Shown piece by piece: positions 49,449 to 58,848 of a stretch of DNA of 64,000 nt. The position numbers and the translations under genes are program-made. Origin of the DNA: Saccharothrix syringae (GTDB lineage: Bacteria > Actinomycetota > Actinomycetes > Mycobacteriales > Pseudonocardiaceae); the NCBI RefSeq assembly GCF_009498035.1, contig NZ_CP034550.1, positions 9,858,001-9,922,000 of the forward strand, written 5' to 3'. The notes beneath the pieces are model-generated. The model was not told the DNA's origin and did not search any database. It saw nothing but the letters and a program-made list of their open reading frames with translations. The first letter of the stretch is position 1; each line of letters opens with the position of its first letter.

Positions 49449-52400
49449 CTAGACCACGCTCTGCACGACCACCGCGCCGCGGCCGACGACCGCGCCCTCG
49501 GAGGTCTGCACGGTCAGCTCACCGCGCAGCACCCGCCCGGCACCGGGCTGGCCCTGGGCGGTCACCACGCCCGGCACGGTCCAGGTCGCGCCGGCGGCCC
49601 GGTCGGCCGCCGTGTCGGTCACCTGGACGGTGCCCAGGCCCGGGGCGGTGAACACGTCGAGGTAGTCGTACTCCGTGGTGCCCGCGGGCACCTCGTAGCC
49701 GTCCACCACGACCCGCCACGCGCCCGGCGCGGGGTTGTTGATCGTCACCGACTCCTCGGAGTCGCCGTCCGCCTGCTGGCCGGCGATCACGCACGTGCCG
49801 GTGGTGCAGTTGTAGACCAGCAGGTCCAGGTCGGCCGAGACGTCGCTGGTGCGGCCGATGGTGGCCCGCAGCGACGTCGCGCCCGGCAGGACGGTCAGGT
49901 CGTAGTTCTGCACCGCCGCGTCCGCGATGGACGGCCGGGCGATCCGGGCGCTGCCCAGGTCGCTGCCGACGAGCTTGCCGTTGAACACGGCCAGCGTGTT
50001 GGACACCTGGTAGCTGCGCTCGACCGGCACGCCCGCGGTCGCGGAGGCGATGGTGTCGGGGTTCGGGCTGATCGTGGTGCCCAGCACCGACGCGGTCACC
50101 GAGAACGGCGCCTCGGCGGCGTCGGAGGTGCGCCGCGCCTCGACCACGATCTCCCACACGCCCGGCGTCGGGTTGCTCACCGTGCGGCTGGTGGGGCTGC
50201 CACCGGCGCAGCCGGCGCCCGCGTCGGGGTTGTAGCAGTTGGTGGACGAGGTGGTGTCGAACGGCACGCCGTACGGGTCGTAGCGCAGGAAGCGCACCTG
50301 GCCCTTGCCCGCCTCGCCGCCCGCGGCCATGTCGACGCGCAGCGCGCTGGTGCCCGCCGGCACCCGCACGAAGAAGCTCTTCGACTGGTTGCGCGCGATC
50401 GTGCCGGTCTTGGTGACCGCGTGCTTGTCCGCCGCGACGAACTCGTCGGCCGCGAACACGGTGTTCAAGGTCAGCACGTCGATGCCGCGGGTGGCGGCGT
50501 TGTCGAGCTTGAGCACCGCCGAGTGGGCACCCGCCGTGCGCGGCTTGACCTTGACCGCGAACTGCACCGGCGCGTTCAGCGGCAGGGTGACCAGCGACGG
50601 CGACGAGAACGTGCCGTCGTTGCCCTGCCACTTCACCACGAACTGCTGGTTGCGGTCCGGGCCCGTGGTGCGGGTCAGGGTGTAGGTGCGGGTGTACTCC
50701 TTGCCCACCTGCACGCCCTCGCGGTCGTGGATGCCGACACCCGTGTTCGGGGTGGCCAGCAGGCCCGACAGCGCGGTGTTCACGGTCACCGACGTGGTGA
50801 CCGACTGGATGTTCGGGTGCGCGTTGAGCTGCGTCCACGCCTTCTTGGTGTCGAACAGGCCGGCGCCCTGCTCGTACGCCTGGAGCGTGGAGACCCACTT
50901 GGCGCCGGACACGATCGCGTTGCGCAGCTCGGCGACCGGCGGGCGCTGGCCGTCGTGCTCGGCCTTGTAGGCCGACACCAGCAGCGCGGCCGCGCCGGTG
51001 GCCTGCGGCGAGGCCATCGAGGTGCCGTTGAGCATCGCGTAGCCCGGGGGCAGCTCGAAGGTGCCGGCCACCGGGCCGGGGTTCTGCCACTGCGGCGTGG
51101 TCGAGATCGCCGAGCCGGGCGCGACGATGGTCGGCTTGAAGCCGCCGTCCTCGCGCGGGCCGCGGGAGGAGAAGCCGTGCAGGCCCTCCGCCTGGGCGGT
51201 CACCGAGCCGTAGTTGGCCAGCCAGGTCTGCTTGGTGATGTAGGAGCCGACGCTGACCGCGTTGTCCACCACGGAGGGGTCGCCGACGGTGTTCGCGCCC
51301 GCGCCGCTGTTGCCGGCGGAGATGAACACCTGGACGTTGTACTCGGTGATGGTGCGGTTGTAGATCTCCGCGCGGGCGTTGTTGCCGTCGTTGAGCGCCG
51401 GCAGGCCGCCGATGGAGATGTTGACGACGTCCGCGCCGTTGCGCGCCGCGTACAGCAGGCCGTCGATCAGGCCGCTGTTGGTGCACGACGGGGTGGACAG
51501 GCAGACCTTGACCGCCATCAGCTTCGCGCCGGGGGCCGCGCCCTGCATCTTGCCGCCGAACATCTTGTTGGCCGCGGTGATGCCGGCGACGTGCGAGCCG
51601 TGCGCCGCGCCCGCGATGCCGATGTTGACGTAGGGGGTGCCGCCGACGTCGTAGTTGGACCGGTCGGTCTGCACCACGAACGCGACGGTTTCGAGCACCG
51701 CGGTGGACGGGTTGTCCGTGCCGAAGTGGCCGACGTCCTTCTTGTACTTGTAGTCCAGCATCGCGGCCTGGTCGGTGAAGTCGCCGTCACCGTCCACGTC
51801 GACGCGGACTTCCTTGGTGGTGACGTCCTGCAGCACGCCGATCGCGTCCACGCGGTCGCCGTCGCGGTTGATGTCGCCACCGGTCTCGCTGTTGGCCAGG
51901 CCGAGGTCGCCCGCTGACTCGCGGAACAGGCCGAAGCTGTAGGGGCCGCCGGTCGCCGGGGCCTTGTAGGTCGCGCCGCCGCTGGTGAACGTGCCGGTGT
52001 AGCGGCCCGCCATGGACACCCAGGTGCCGTCGCCGGAGTTCACCGCGTTGGCGTTGTACCAGTCGACGATCTTGCGCTCACCGGTCGACGTGGTGGCCAG
52101 CGCCGGGTGGTCCAGGTCGATGCCGGAGTCCATGATGGCGATGGTCGTGCCGCGGCCGTCCCACTTGGGGTGCGCGTCGGTGAACTGCGCCGCCTGGGTG
52201 TCCTGGGTCGGCATGTACGGGTTCTTCTTGGGCGTCTTCGCGCCCGGCGCCGGCTGCGGCAGGGGGGTGGTCGCGCCGTCCGGCGCCGGGTCGTCGAGGT
52301 CGACCAGGCCGTCGACGTCCACCGCGTTCACCGAGGCGAGCTTGGCGGCCTTCTCGGCCTTGTCGCGCGGCACCGAGACCTTGAGGTAGTCGACGTCGCG

Positions 52401-52694
52401 CTCGGTGGTCTCGACGACGCCGCCCAGGGCCTTGAGGTCGTTGGCGGCGGAGTCCAGCTTGCCCTCTTCGGCGGCGACCAGGAGCGTGACGTTCGCCTGA
52501 CCGGCCTTCTCGGCCTCGGCGAGCTGCTCCAGGTCCTGCTTGTCGAGCTGCTTGTCAGCGGGCGCAGGCGCGTTCGGCGCCTCCTGCGCGACGGCCGAAC
52601 CGGCGGCGGCGAAGCCGAACCCAGTGGTGCCCAGCACGGCGGCCAGCAAGGCCGCACTGGCGCGGTGTCTCCACCGGCTTACTGAGTTGATCAC
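49449..52694 (-). CDS. Large secreted S8 (subtilisin-like) serine protease
   Basis: A 1081-residue protein from the GTG at 52694. Signal peptide (SAALLAAVLGTTGFGFAAAG, to SAVAQ). Propeptide at about 40-135 (QANVTLLVAAEEGKLDSAAN). Catalytic triad: Asp in TIAIMDSGIDLDHP (about 187), His in GAAHGSHVAGITAANK (about 365), Ser in MLNGTSMASPQATGAAALL (about 556), oxyanion Asn in VFISAGNSGAGAN. Between Asp and His there is a long insert with a PA-like region. After 600, beta-rich domains follow (VQFAVKVKPRTAGAHSAVLK; ADLDLLVYNCTTGTCV pre-peptidase-like; ATWTVPGVVTAQGQPGAGRV). It degrades proteins outside the cell. The opposite neighbour encodes a propeptide-like lipoprotein. Confidence 0.93.
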   Translation of the reverse strand: MINSVSRWRHRASAALLAAVLGTTGFGFAAAGSAVAQEAPNAPAPADKQLDKQDLEQLAEAEKAGQANVTLLVAAEEGKLDSAANDLKALGGVVETTERDVDYLKVSVPRDKAEKAAKLASVNAVDVDGLVDLDDPAPDGATTPLPQPAPGAKTPKKNPYMPTQDTQAAQFTDAHPKWDGRGTTIAIMDSGIDLDHPALATTSTGERKIVDWYNANAVNSGDGTWVSMAGRYTGTFTSGGATYKAPATGGPYSFGLFRESAGDLGLANSETGGDINRDGDRVDAIGVLQDVTTKEVRVDVDGDGDFTDQAAMLDYKYKKDVGHFGTDNPSTAVLETVAFVVQTDRSNYDVGGTPYVNIGIAGAAHGSHVAGITAANKMFGGKMQGAAPGAKLMAVKVCLSTPSCTNSGLIDGLLYAARNGADVVNISIGGLPALNDGNNARAEIYNRTITEYNVQVFISAGNSGAGANTVGDPSVVDNAVSVGSYITKQTWLANYGSVTAQAEGLHGFSSRGPREDGGFKPTIVAPGSAISTTPQWQNPGPVAGTFELPPGYAMLNGTSMASPQATGAAALLVSAYKAEHDGQRPPVAELRNAIVSGAKWVSTLQAYEQGAGLFDTKKAWTQLNAHPNIQSVTTSVTVNTALSGLLATPNTGVGIHDREGVQVGKEYTRTYTLTRTTGPDRNQQFVVKWQGNDGTFSSPSLVTLPLNAPVQFAVKVKPRTAGAHSAVLKLDNAATRGIDVLTLNTVFAADEFVAADKHAVTKTGTIARNQSKSFFVRVPAGTSALRVDMAAGGEAGKGQVRFLRYDPYGVPFDTTSSTNCYNPDAGAGCAGGSPTSRTVSNPTPGVWEIVVEARRTSDAAEAPFSVTASVLGTTISPNPDTIASATAGVPVERSYQVSNTLAVFNGKLVGSDLGSARIARPSIADAAVQNYDLTVLPGATSLRATIGRTSDVSADLDLLVYNCTTGTCVIAGQQADGDSEESVTINNPAPGAWRVVVDGYEVPAGTTEYDYLDVFTAPGLGTVQVTDTAADRAAGATWTVPGVVTAQGQPGAGRVLRGELTVQTSEGAVVGRGAVVVQSVV

Positions 52695-52950
52695 GGCGCA
52701 AACCCTTCGTGGGGAAAGAATGGCGCAAGCACATCTCCCCGGCTCTGCGCGAACAATCGGACGAACAGCCCAACAGGAGGAAGCAAATAGGACCGAATGG
52801 TCTCTTGCGCGAACGCGCGAGAAGTGCCGCACAAGTCGAGAACGAGTGCGACTCCTCCAGTCAAGGGCCGACCGGCCGGTATGTCAACCAGTGTCAACGG
52901 TGAATTCCCGGATCACCCCAACAAACGGTAACAAATCGCACTCCGGGGCG

Positions 52951-53772
52951 ATGGCGAGCAGACTGGGCGGCATCGTGGACGCCGCGTTGATCGACCGGAT
53001 AGCCGACGAGCTGTACGCCCTGCCGCCGGCGCGGTTCGTCGCGGCCAGGGACGCCCACGCGCGGCTCGCCGCCGAGCGCGGCGACCGGGCCCTGGCCGGC
53101 GAGATCGCCGCGCTGCGCAAGCCGACCGCGGCGGCGTGGGCGCTCAACGTGCTGGCCAGGACGGCGCCGGCGGACCTGGCCGGCGCGGCGGCGCTGGGCG
53201 AGGAGCTGCGGGCGGCGGGCGAGGAACCGGCCGGCGACGTGCCCCGGCAGCTCGCCGCGCGCCGGCGGGCCGTGCTCGGCGCCCTCGTGCGGCTGACCGG
53301 GGAACTGGCGCGCGAGGCCGGCCGGCCGCTCGGCGCGGAGGTCGTGCAGCAGGTGCGCGCCACCCTGGCCGCGGCGTTCACCGACCACGTGCTGGCCGCG
53401 CGCATCCGCACCGGGCGCCTGGTCAAGCCGGTCGAGCGGACCGGCGCCGGGCGGACCGCGGCGACCGGGCGCGACGACCTCGCACCCCGCCGCGCGCGAC
53501 GCCGGGAGCGCCAGTTGGCCGGGGCGGGGCGGGACGCCGACGCGGCCAGGGCGGACGCGCGCCGGGCCGACGTGGCCCTGGCCGAGGCCACCCGGGAGCT
53601 GGAGGAGCGCACCGAGCGCACCGAGGCGCTGCGCGCCGAGCTGCGGCGGGCGCAGCGGGCCGAGCACGAGGCGGCCGGCCGGACCCAGCGGGCCCGCCGC
53701 CGCGCCGAGACCGCCCACGACCGGCTGACCAGGGCCGAGCAGCGGCTCACCGAGCTGCGGGGTGACGCCTGA
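52951..53772 (+). CDS. Conserved actinobacterial coiled-coil protein, unknown function
   Basis: A 273-residue protein from the ATG at 52951 (GTG at 52972 also possible). The first half is a helical domain (ADELYALPPARFVAARDAHA, ALRKPTAAAWALNVLAR), a pattern I recognise from unnamed actinobacterial proteins. The second half (about residues 180-270) is Arg/Ala/Glu-rich coiled coil: ARRRERQLAGAGRDADAARA, TRELEERTERTEALRAELRR. No membrane segment or signal peptide. It is divergent from the S8 protease gene across 256 bp of lower-GC DNA that contains no other gene. Confidence 0.6.
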   Translation: MASRLGGIVDAALIDRIADELYALPPARFVAARDAHARLAAERGDRALAGEIAALRKPTAAAWALNVLARTAPADLAGAAALGEELRAAGEEPAGDVPRQLAARRRAVLGALVRLTGELAREAGRPLGAEVVQQVRATLAAAFTDHVLAARIRTGRLVKPVERTGAGRTAATGRDDLAPRRARRRERQLAGAGRDADAARADARRADVALAEATRELEERTERTEALRAELRRAQRAEHEAAGRTQRARRRAETAHDRLTRAEQRLTELRGDA

Positions 53773-54100
53773 CACCTCCCCGTACCCCGGGGAACACCTT
53801 TCCGGTACCGCCCGTTCTACTAATGGTCGGCGCGAGTGGACGCCGCACCGGACGTCAGGACCGCCAGGGCACTCCCCCCGAGCCCGCCGCGATCCCCATC
53901 CCCGAGGCGTTGCGGGTGCGCCCACCCATGCCCGACCGCCGTCGGCCGGACGGAACTCCCCCTCACCGAACGGCCGGCGGCCCCCGATCCCCCCTTCCGG
54001 CGGTCCGCACGTCGACGCCGGCGAACTGGCGGCCGAACCCGCCGCCGCCCCGGCGGCTCGCACCGTGTCCACGGCGTGCGCTTCGATCTAGACTCGCCCG
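53773..54100. other. Intergenic region upstream of the FAD dehydrogenase
   Basis: 328 bp without a supported gene; the frames crossing it have poor codon bias and overlap the dehydrogenase start. TAGACT at 54089-54094 lies 6 bp before the ATG at 54101, consistent with a leaderless -10 promoter. Confidence 0.5.
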
Positions 54101-55750
54101 ATGGACGCGGATGTCATCGTCGTCGGCGCGGGCCTCGCGGGCCTGGTCGCCACCGCCGAGCTGGTCGACGCCGGCCGCCGGGTGATCCTGGTCGACCAGG
54201 AGCCGGAGTCCTCGTTCGGCGGCCAGGCGTTCTGGTCGTTCGGCGGGCTGTTCATGGTCGACACCCCCGAGCAGCGGCGCCTGAAGGTGCGCGACTCGGT
54301 CGACCTGGCGCTCCAGGACTGGCTGGGCTCGGCCGCGTTCGACCGCGAGTGCGACCACTGGCCGCGGCGGTGGGCCGAGGCTTACGTGAACTTCGCGGCG
54401 GGCGAGAAGCGGTCGTGGCTGCACGCGATGGGCGTCCGCTGGTTCCCGCTGGTGCAGTGGGCCGAGCGCGGCGGGTACCTGGCGGGCGGGCACGGCAACT
54501 CCGTGCCGCGGTTCCACGTCACCTGGGGCACCGGGCCCGGCCTGGTGGAGCCGTTCGAGCGGCGGGTGCGCGAGGGCGTGGCGCGCGGGCTCGTGCAGCT
54601 GAAGTTCCGGCACCGCGTCACCGGCCTGACCGGCACCGGCGGCGAGGTCGACGGCGTCCGCGGCTCCGTGCTGGAACCCAGCGGGGTCGAGCGCGGCGCG
54701 CCCAGCTCGCGGGTGGTCGTCGGCGAGTTCGAGCTGCGCGCGCAGGCCGTGGTCGTCACCTCCGGCGGCATCGGCGGCAACCACGAGATGGTGCGCCGCA
54801 ACTGGCCGTCCCGCCTGGGCACCCCGCCGGAGCGGATGCTGTCCGGCGTGCCCGACCACGTGGACGGCGAGATGCTCAAGGTGGTGCAGGAGGCCGGCGG
54901 GAACATCATCAACGAGGACCGCATGTGGCACTACCCCGAGGGCATCGCCAACTACGCCCCCGTGTGGAGCCACCACGGCATCCGCATCCTGCCCGGCCCG
55001 TCACCGCTGTGGCTCGACGCCACCGGCCGACGCCTGCCCGTGCCGCTGTTCCCCGGGTTCGACGCCCTCGGCGCCCTGGAGCACATCGTCAAGACCGGCC
55101 ACGGCTACTCGTGGTTCGTGCTCAACAAGCGGATCATCGGCAAGGAGTTCGCGCTGTCGGGCTCCGAGCAGAACCCCGACCTGACCGGCAAGGACGTCAA
55201 GCAGGTCGTCAAGCGGGCGCTGCCGGGCGCGGTCGCGCCGGTCGAGGCGTTCGCCGAGCGCTCCGAGGAGTTCATCTTCGGCTCGACCCCCGCCGAACTG
55301 GCCGCCGGCATGAACAAGCTGGCCGGCACGTCCCTGATCGACGCCGACGAGCTGCACCGCACCATCGTCGAGCGCGACCGCCAGGTCATCAGCGGCCTGG
55401 GCAAGGACGCGCAGGTCAACGCCATGCGCGAGGCCCGCCGGTTCCTCACCGACAAGCTCATCCGCGTGGTCGAACCGCACCCGCTGCTCGACCCCAAGGC
55501 GGGCCCCCTGATCGCCGTCCGGCTGTCCGTCCTGACCCGCAAGACCCTCGGCGGCCTGCACACCGACCTGTCCGCCCGCGTCCTGCGCCCCGACGGCAGC
55601 CCCTTCCCCAACGTCTACGCGGCCGGCGAGGCAGCCGGCTTCGGCGGCGGCGGCGTCCACGGCTACCGGGCCCTGGAGGGCACCTTCCTGGGCGGCTGCC
55701 TCTTCTCCGGCCGCACCGCCGGCCGCTCCGCCGCCACCACCACCGCCTGA
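54101..55750 (+). CDS. FAD-binding dehydrogenase of the 3-ketosteroid dehydrogenase/fumarate reductase superfamily
   Basis: A 549-residue protein with an ATG at 54101: DADVIVVGAGLAGLVATAEL (GxGxxG), ILVDQEPESSFGGQAFWSFG (FAD), VVVTSGGIGGNHEMVRRNWP and the C-terminal FPNVYAAGEAAGFGGGGVHG then YRALEGTFLGGCLFSGRTAG. The FGGQAFWSFGGLFMVDTPEQ segment is typical of the 'FAD-binding dehydrogenase' subgroup distinct from classical KstD. The substrate is unknown; flavin-dependent dehydrogenation or reduction of a C=C bond is likely. The 3' end is convergent with the AfsR-like gene, across a palindromic array of repeats. Confidence 0.85.
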   Translation: MDADVIVVGAGLAGLVATAELVDAGRRVILVDQEPESSFGGQAFWSFGGLFMVDTPEQRRLKVRDSVDLALQDWLGSAAFDRECDHWPRRWAEAYVNFAAGEKRSWLHAMGVRWFPLVQWAERGGYLAGGHGNSVPRFHVTWGTGPGLVEPFERRVREGVARGLVQLKFRHRVTGLTGTGGEVDGVRGSVLEPSGVERGAPSSRVVVGEFELRAQAVVVTSGGIGGNHEMVRRNWPSRLGTPPERMLSGVPDHVDGEMLKVVQEAGGNIINEDRMWHYPEGIANYAPVWSHHGIRILPGPSPLWLDATGRRLPVPLFPGFDALGALEHIVKTGHGYSWFVLNKRIIGKEFALSGSEQNPDLTGKDVKQVVKRALPGAVAPVEAFAERSEEFIFGSTPAELAAGMNKLAGTSLIDADELHRTIVERDRQVISGLGKDAQVNAMREARRFLTDKLIRVVEPHPLLDPKAGPLIAVRLSVLTRKTLGGLHTDLSARVLRPDGSPFPNVYAAGEAAGFGGGGVHGYRALEGTFLGGCLFSGRTAGRSAATTTA

Positions 55751-55758
55751 CCTGTCCC

Positions 55759-55962
55759 GAACGCATGACACGCGGGTCTTCAACGCATGACACGCGAGAC
55801 TCGAACGCATGACACGCGAGACTCGAACGCATGACACGCCGGGCTTGAACGCATGACACGCCCGGAGTGAGAGCGCTTTCACCGGCGTGTCATGCGTTCA
55901 GAGCGCGCGTGTCATGCGTTCGGGACCCGCGTGTCATGCGTTCAGGACCGGTGAGTTCTGCG
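55759..55962. repeat. 22-bp modular repeat array B, in opposed orientation
   Basis: Five forward copies of GAACGCATGACACGC(G) start at 55759, 55781 (first base C), 55803, 55825 and 55847, a period of exactly 22 bp. Three inverted copies GCGTGTCATGCGTTC lie at 55885-55899, 55907-55921 and 55929-55943, also 22 bp apart, followed by a degenerate fourth (GAGTTCTGCGTTC to 55965). The axis is near 55872. In the inverted direction the modules read CGCGTGTC-ATG-CGTTCAGGACC, the same flanks as arrays A and C with a different central word. The array fills the space between two convergent genes. Confidence 0.85.
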
Positions 55963-55970
55963 TTCGGGGG

Positions 55971-58694
55971 TCAGCGGCGGCCGTTCAGCTTGCGGGCCAG
56001 GTCGTCGGCGTCGGCCAGGCGCAGGTCGTGGTAGAGGCGCAGCGCGGCCAGCCAGTGGGGGCGGGCGGCCTCGACGCCCTCCGACTGCTCCAGCACGTCG
56101 CCGATGGCCCGGTGGCACAGCGCCTCCTGGTACCGGTCGCCCAGCCGCGTCGCCAGCGCCAGCCCCGCCCGGTACGACTCCAGCGCCTCGTCGGAGCGCC
56201 CCAGCTGCTGCGACGCCGCCCCCAGCGTGTGCAACGTCGCCGTGTGCGCCTTGGACGGGGCCGAGGGGAACAGGCTCAGCGCCTCCGACGCGTGCCGCAG
56301 CGCCTCCTCCGGCTGGTGCTTGCGCAGCAGCACGTTCGCCAGATTGTTCTGGATGCTGGCCCGCGACCGGTCGTCGCCCACCTCGCGGGCCACCTCCAGC
56401 GCCTCCAGGATCACCTCCTGCGCCCGGTCGAGCCGGTCGTCGGCCATCAGGCAGTACCCGAGGTTCGCCAGCGCCGCCAGCTCCAGGTCCCGGTCGCCGT
56501 CGGCGAGCCCGGCCGCCCGGGTGCACGCGTCGATCGCCTCGTCGATCCGCCCCAGGTCGGCCAGGGTCGACCCCAGCCGCAGCAGGAACGCCGCCTCCGC
56601 GTGCCCGTCGCCCAGCTCGCGCGCGGCGGCCAGCCCGATGCGGCACAGGGCCAGCCGGTCCAGCCGGTTGCCGCGGCGGAAGTGGAACGCGTCCAGGCAC
56701 AGCGCGAGCTGCCAGGTCCGCTCGCGCTCGCCCGCGTTCAGCGCGATGTCCAGCGCCAGCCCGAGGTTCGCCTCCTCCAGCGTGAACCAGTCCAGCGCCG
56801 CGTCGTGCGAGGACAGCTCCGGGAACGACGCGGGCCGGTGCTCCGGCGGTCCGAACGGCCGCACGTGGTCGGACAGGTGCGCGCGCGCCGCGTCCGCCAC
56901 GAACAGGTAGTAGTCCAGCAGCCGATGCGTCGCCAACCGACTGTCCTCTTCGGACTCCAGCACGGCCAGTTGGTGCGTGAACAGCCGCACGAGGTCGTGC
57001 CGCGAGTACCGGTCCGGCGTGGACTCGTGCAGCAGGTTCGCGTACGCCAGGGTCCGCAGGTGCGTCCGCGCGCTCACCACGTTGATGTCGAGCAGCGCCG
57101 CCGCCGCGTAGCTGTCCAGGTCCGTGCCGGGGTGCAGGCCCAGCCGCCGGAACAGCCGGGCCGCGCCCTCGGGCAGCTCCCGGTAGCTCACCGCCAGCGC
57201 CGCGTGCACCCCGCGGCCGGCCTCGGGCAGCGACAGCGCCGACAGCCGGCCCTGCTCGTCGCGCAGCTCGTCGACCAGGGACTGGATGGTCCACCGCGGC
57301 CGGGACGCCAGCCGCGCGCCCGCGATCCGCAGCGCCAGCGGCAGCCGGTCGCACAGCTCGCACAGCTCGGCCACCGCCTCGGGCTCCTGCTCGATCCGCG
57401 GCCGGCCGAGCAGGGCCGCCAGCAGGTGCTCCGCGCTCTCCTCGGGCAGCGTCGGCACGTGCAGCGACGTCGCGCCCTCGGTCACCACGAGGTCGTCCAG
57501 CCGGTGCCGCGAGGTGACCAGCACCAGGCACCGCGCCGAACCAGGCAGCAGCGGCCGGACCTGCTCGGCCGACCGGGCGTTGTCCAGGAACACCAGCACC
57601 CGCCGCCCGGCCAGCAGCGACCGGTACTGCGCGGCCTGGTCCTCCAGGTCCGCCGCGATCTGCGAGTCGGTCAGCCCCAGCGCCCGCAGGAACCCGACCA
57701 GCGCGGTGCGCGGGTCCAGCGGCTCGGTCTCGTCGAACCCGCGCAGGTTCACGAACAGCTGCCCGTCCGGGAAGTCCCCCGCCACCCGGTGCGCCCAGTG
57801 CAGCGCCAGCGCCGTCTTGCCCACCCCGGCCGGTCCGACCAGCAGCCCGATCGCCGAGTCCTGACCCATCAGCGACTCGCCGAGGTCCGACAGCTCCAGC
57901 TCCCGGCCGACGAACCCGCGGTGCTCGCGCGGCAGCTGCGCGGGCGCCCGTTCGACCTGCGGCTTCGGCGCGGTCTCGCCGGCCAGCACGGCCTGGTACG
58001 CCTCCCGCAGCTCCGGCCCGGGGTCCACGCCCAGCTCGTCGGCCAGCCGCTCCCGCGTCCGGTGGAACAGCTCCAGCGCCTCGGCCTGCCGCCCGGACCG
58101 GTGCAGGGCCGGCAGCAGCCGCGCGACCAGCGCCTCGCGCAGCGGGTTCGCCGCCACCGCGTCGCCCAGCGCCGCCACCGCGTCCGCCGCCCGGTCCAGC
58201 CGCAGCAGCCGGGTCGCCAGCTCCTGCACGGCCACCAGCCGCTGCTCCTCCAGCCGCGCGGACACGGCCTCGCGCAGCTGGTCGCCGGGCACGTCGGCGA
58301 GCAGCGGCCCCCGCCACAGCGCCAGCGCCTCGCGCAGCAGCTCGACGGCCCGCCCGTCCGCCTCGTCCCGGGCGCGACCCACCAGGTCCTCGAACCGGAA
58401 GGCGTCCACGGCGTCCCGCGCGCCGGTCAGGACGTAGCCGGGGGCGCGGGTGACGAGCGCGACACCACCGGAGAGGACCTTGCGGAGCTGGGCGATATGT
58501 CCCTGGAGGGCGGCTTTGGCCTGGGGTGGCGGTGAGCCGTCCCACACCAGGTCGAGGAGGCGGTCACCCGACACCACCCGGTTCAGCTCCAGCGCGAGCG
58601 CCGCCAGGACGGTCCGGCGCTTGGCCGCACCCAGGTGGACCGGCTCCCCACCTGCGGAAACCAGCTCCACCGGACCGAGCAGGTTCACCCGCAT
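55971..58694 (-). CDS. AfsR/SARP-type regulator: BTAD, NB-ARC, TPR
   Basis: A 907-residue protein from the ATG at 58694. The OmpR-like DNA-binding domain is at 1-95 (RVNLLGPVELVSAGGEPVHL, LLDLVWDGSPPPQAKAALQG), BTAD at about 95-245 (RFEDLVGRARDEADGRAVEL, HRSGRQAEALELFHRTRERL), NB-ARC with Walker A GLLVGPAGVGKTALALHWA (about residue 288), RRVLVFLDNARSAEQVRPLL (Walker B) and CDRLPLALRIAGARL, then TPR repeats from about 640 (AAFLLRLGSTLADLGRIDEA, AALANLGYCLMADDRLDRAQ). This is the AfsR architecture of Streptomyces global and secondary-metabolism regulators. No biosynthetic cluster is adjacent. It is divergent from the ESX accessory genes (154 bp), which it may control. Confidence 0.93.
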   Translation of the reverse strand: MRVNLLGPVELVSAGGEPVHLGAAKRRTVLAALALELNRVVSGDRLLDLVWDGSPPPQAKAALQGHIAQLRKVLSGGVALVTRAPGYVLTGARDAVDAFRFEDLVGRARDEADGRAVELLREALALWRGPLLADVPGDQLREAVSARLEEQRLVAVQELATRLLRLDRAADAVAALGDAVAANPLREALVARLLPALHRSGRQAEALELFHRTRERLADELGVDPGPELREAYQAVLAGETAPKPQVERAPAQLPREHRGFVGRELELSDLGESLMGQDSAIGLLVGPAGVGKTALALHWAHRVAGDFPDGQLFVNLRGFDETEPLDPRTALVGFLRALGLTDSQIAADLEDQAAQYRSLLAGRRVLVFLDNARSAEQVRPLLPGSARCLVLVTSRHRLDDLVVTEGATSLHVPTLPEESAEHLLAALLGRPRIEQEPEAVAELCELCDRLPLALRIAGARLASRPRWTIQSLVDELRDEQGRLSALSLPEAGRGVHAALAVSYRELPEGAARLFRRLGLHPGTDLDSYAAAALLDINVVSARTHLRTLAYANLLHESTPDRYSRHDLVRLFTHQLAVLESEEDSRLATHRLLDYYLFVADAARAHLSDHVRPFGPPEHRPASFPELSSHDAALDWFTLEEANLGLALDIALNAGERERTWQLALCLDAFHFRRGNRLDRLALCRIGLAAARELGDGHAEAAFLLRLGSTLADLGRIDEAIDACTRAAGLADGDRDLELAALANLGYCLMADDRLDRAQEVILEALEVAREVGDDRSRASIQNNLANVLLRKHQPEEALRHASEALSLFPSAPSKAHTATLHTLGAASQQLGRSDEALESYRAGLALATRLGDRYQEALCHRAIGDVLEQSEGVEAARPHWLAALRLYHDLRLADADDLARKLNGRR

Positions 58695-58848
58695 CCTGGA
58701 AGCCTTTCGGAGCCGCCGCCTTTGGTGAAAGAGTCTCGCACAACCGTCCGCGGCCCCCTGAGGGGCGCGTTGGCCCGGCGTTGGCACCGCGTTGGCGGTC
58801 GGCCCCAGGGTGGTTGCGTCCAGCACGCTGCCTCCGCGAGGGATTCCG

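Noticed and set aside
53762..54185. Small genes in the gap before the FAD dehydrogenase.
   Set aside because: The frames overlap the dehydrogenase start, lack ribosome-binding sites and have proline/arginine-rich shadow composition.
55759..55962. Possible CRISPR array.
   Set aside because: The spacing between 16-bp words is only 6 bp and the copies invert at the centre; the pattern is tandem repeats, not repeat-spacer units.
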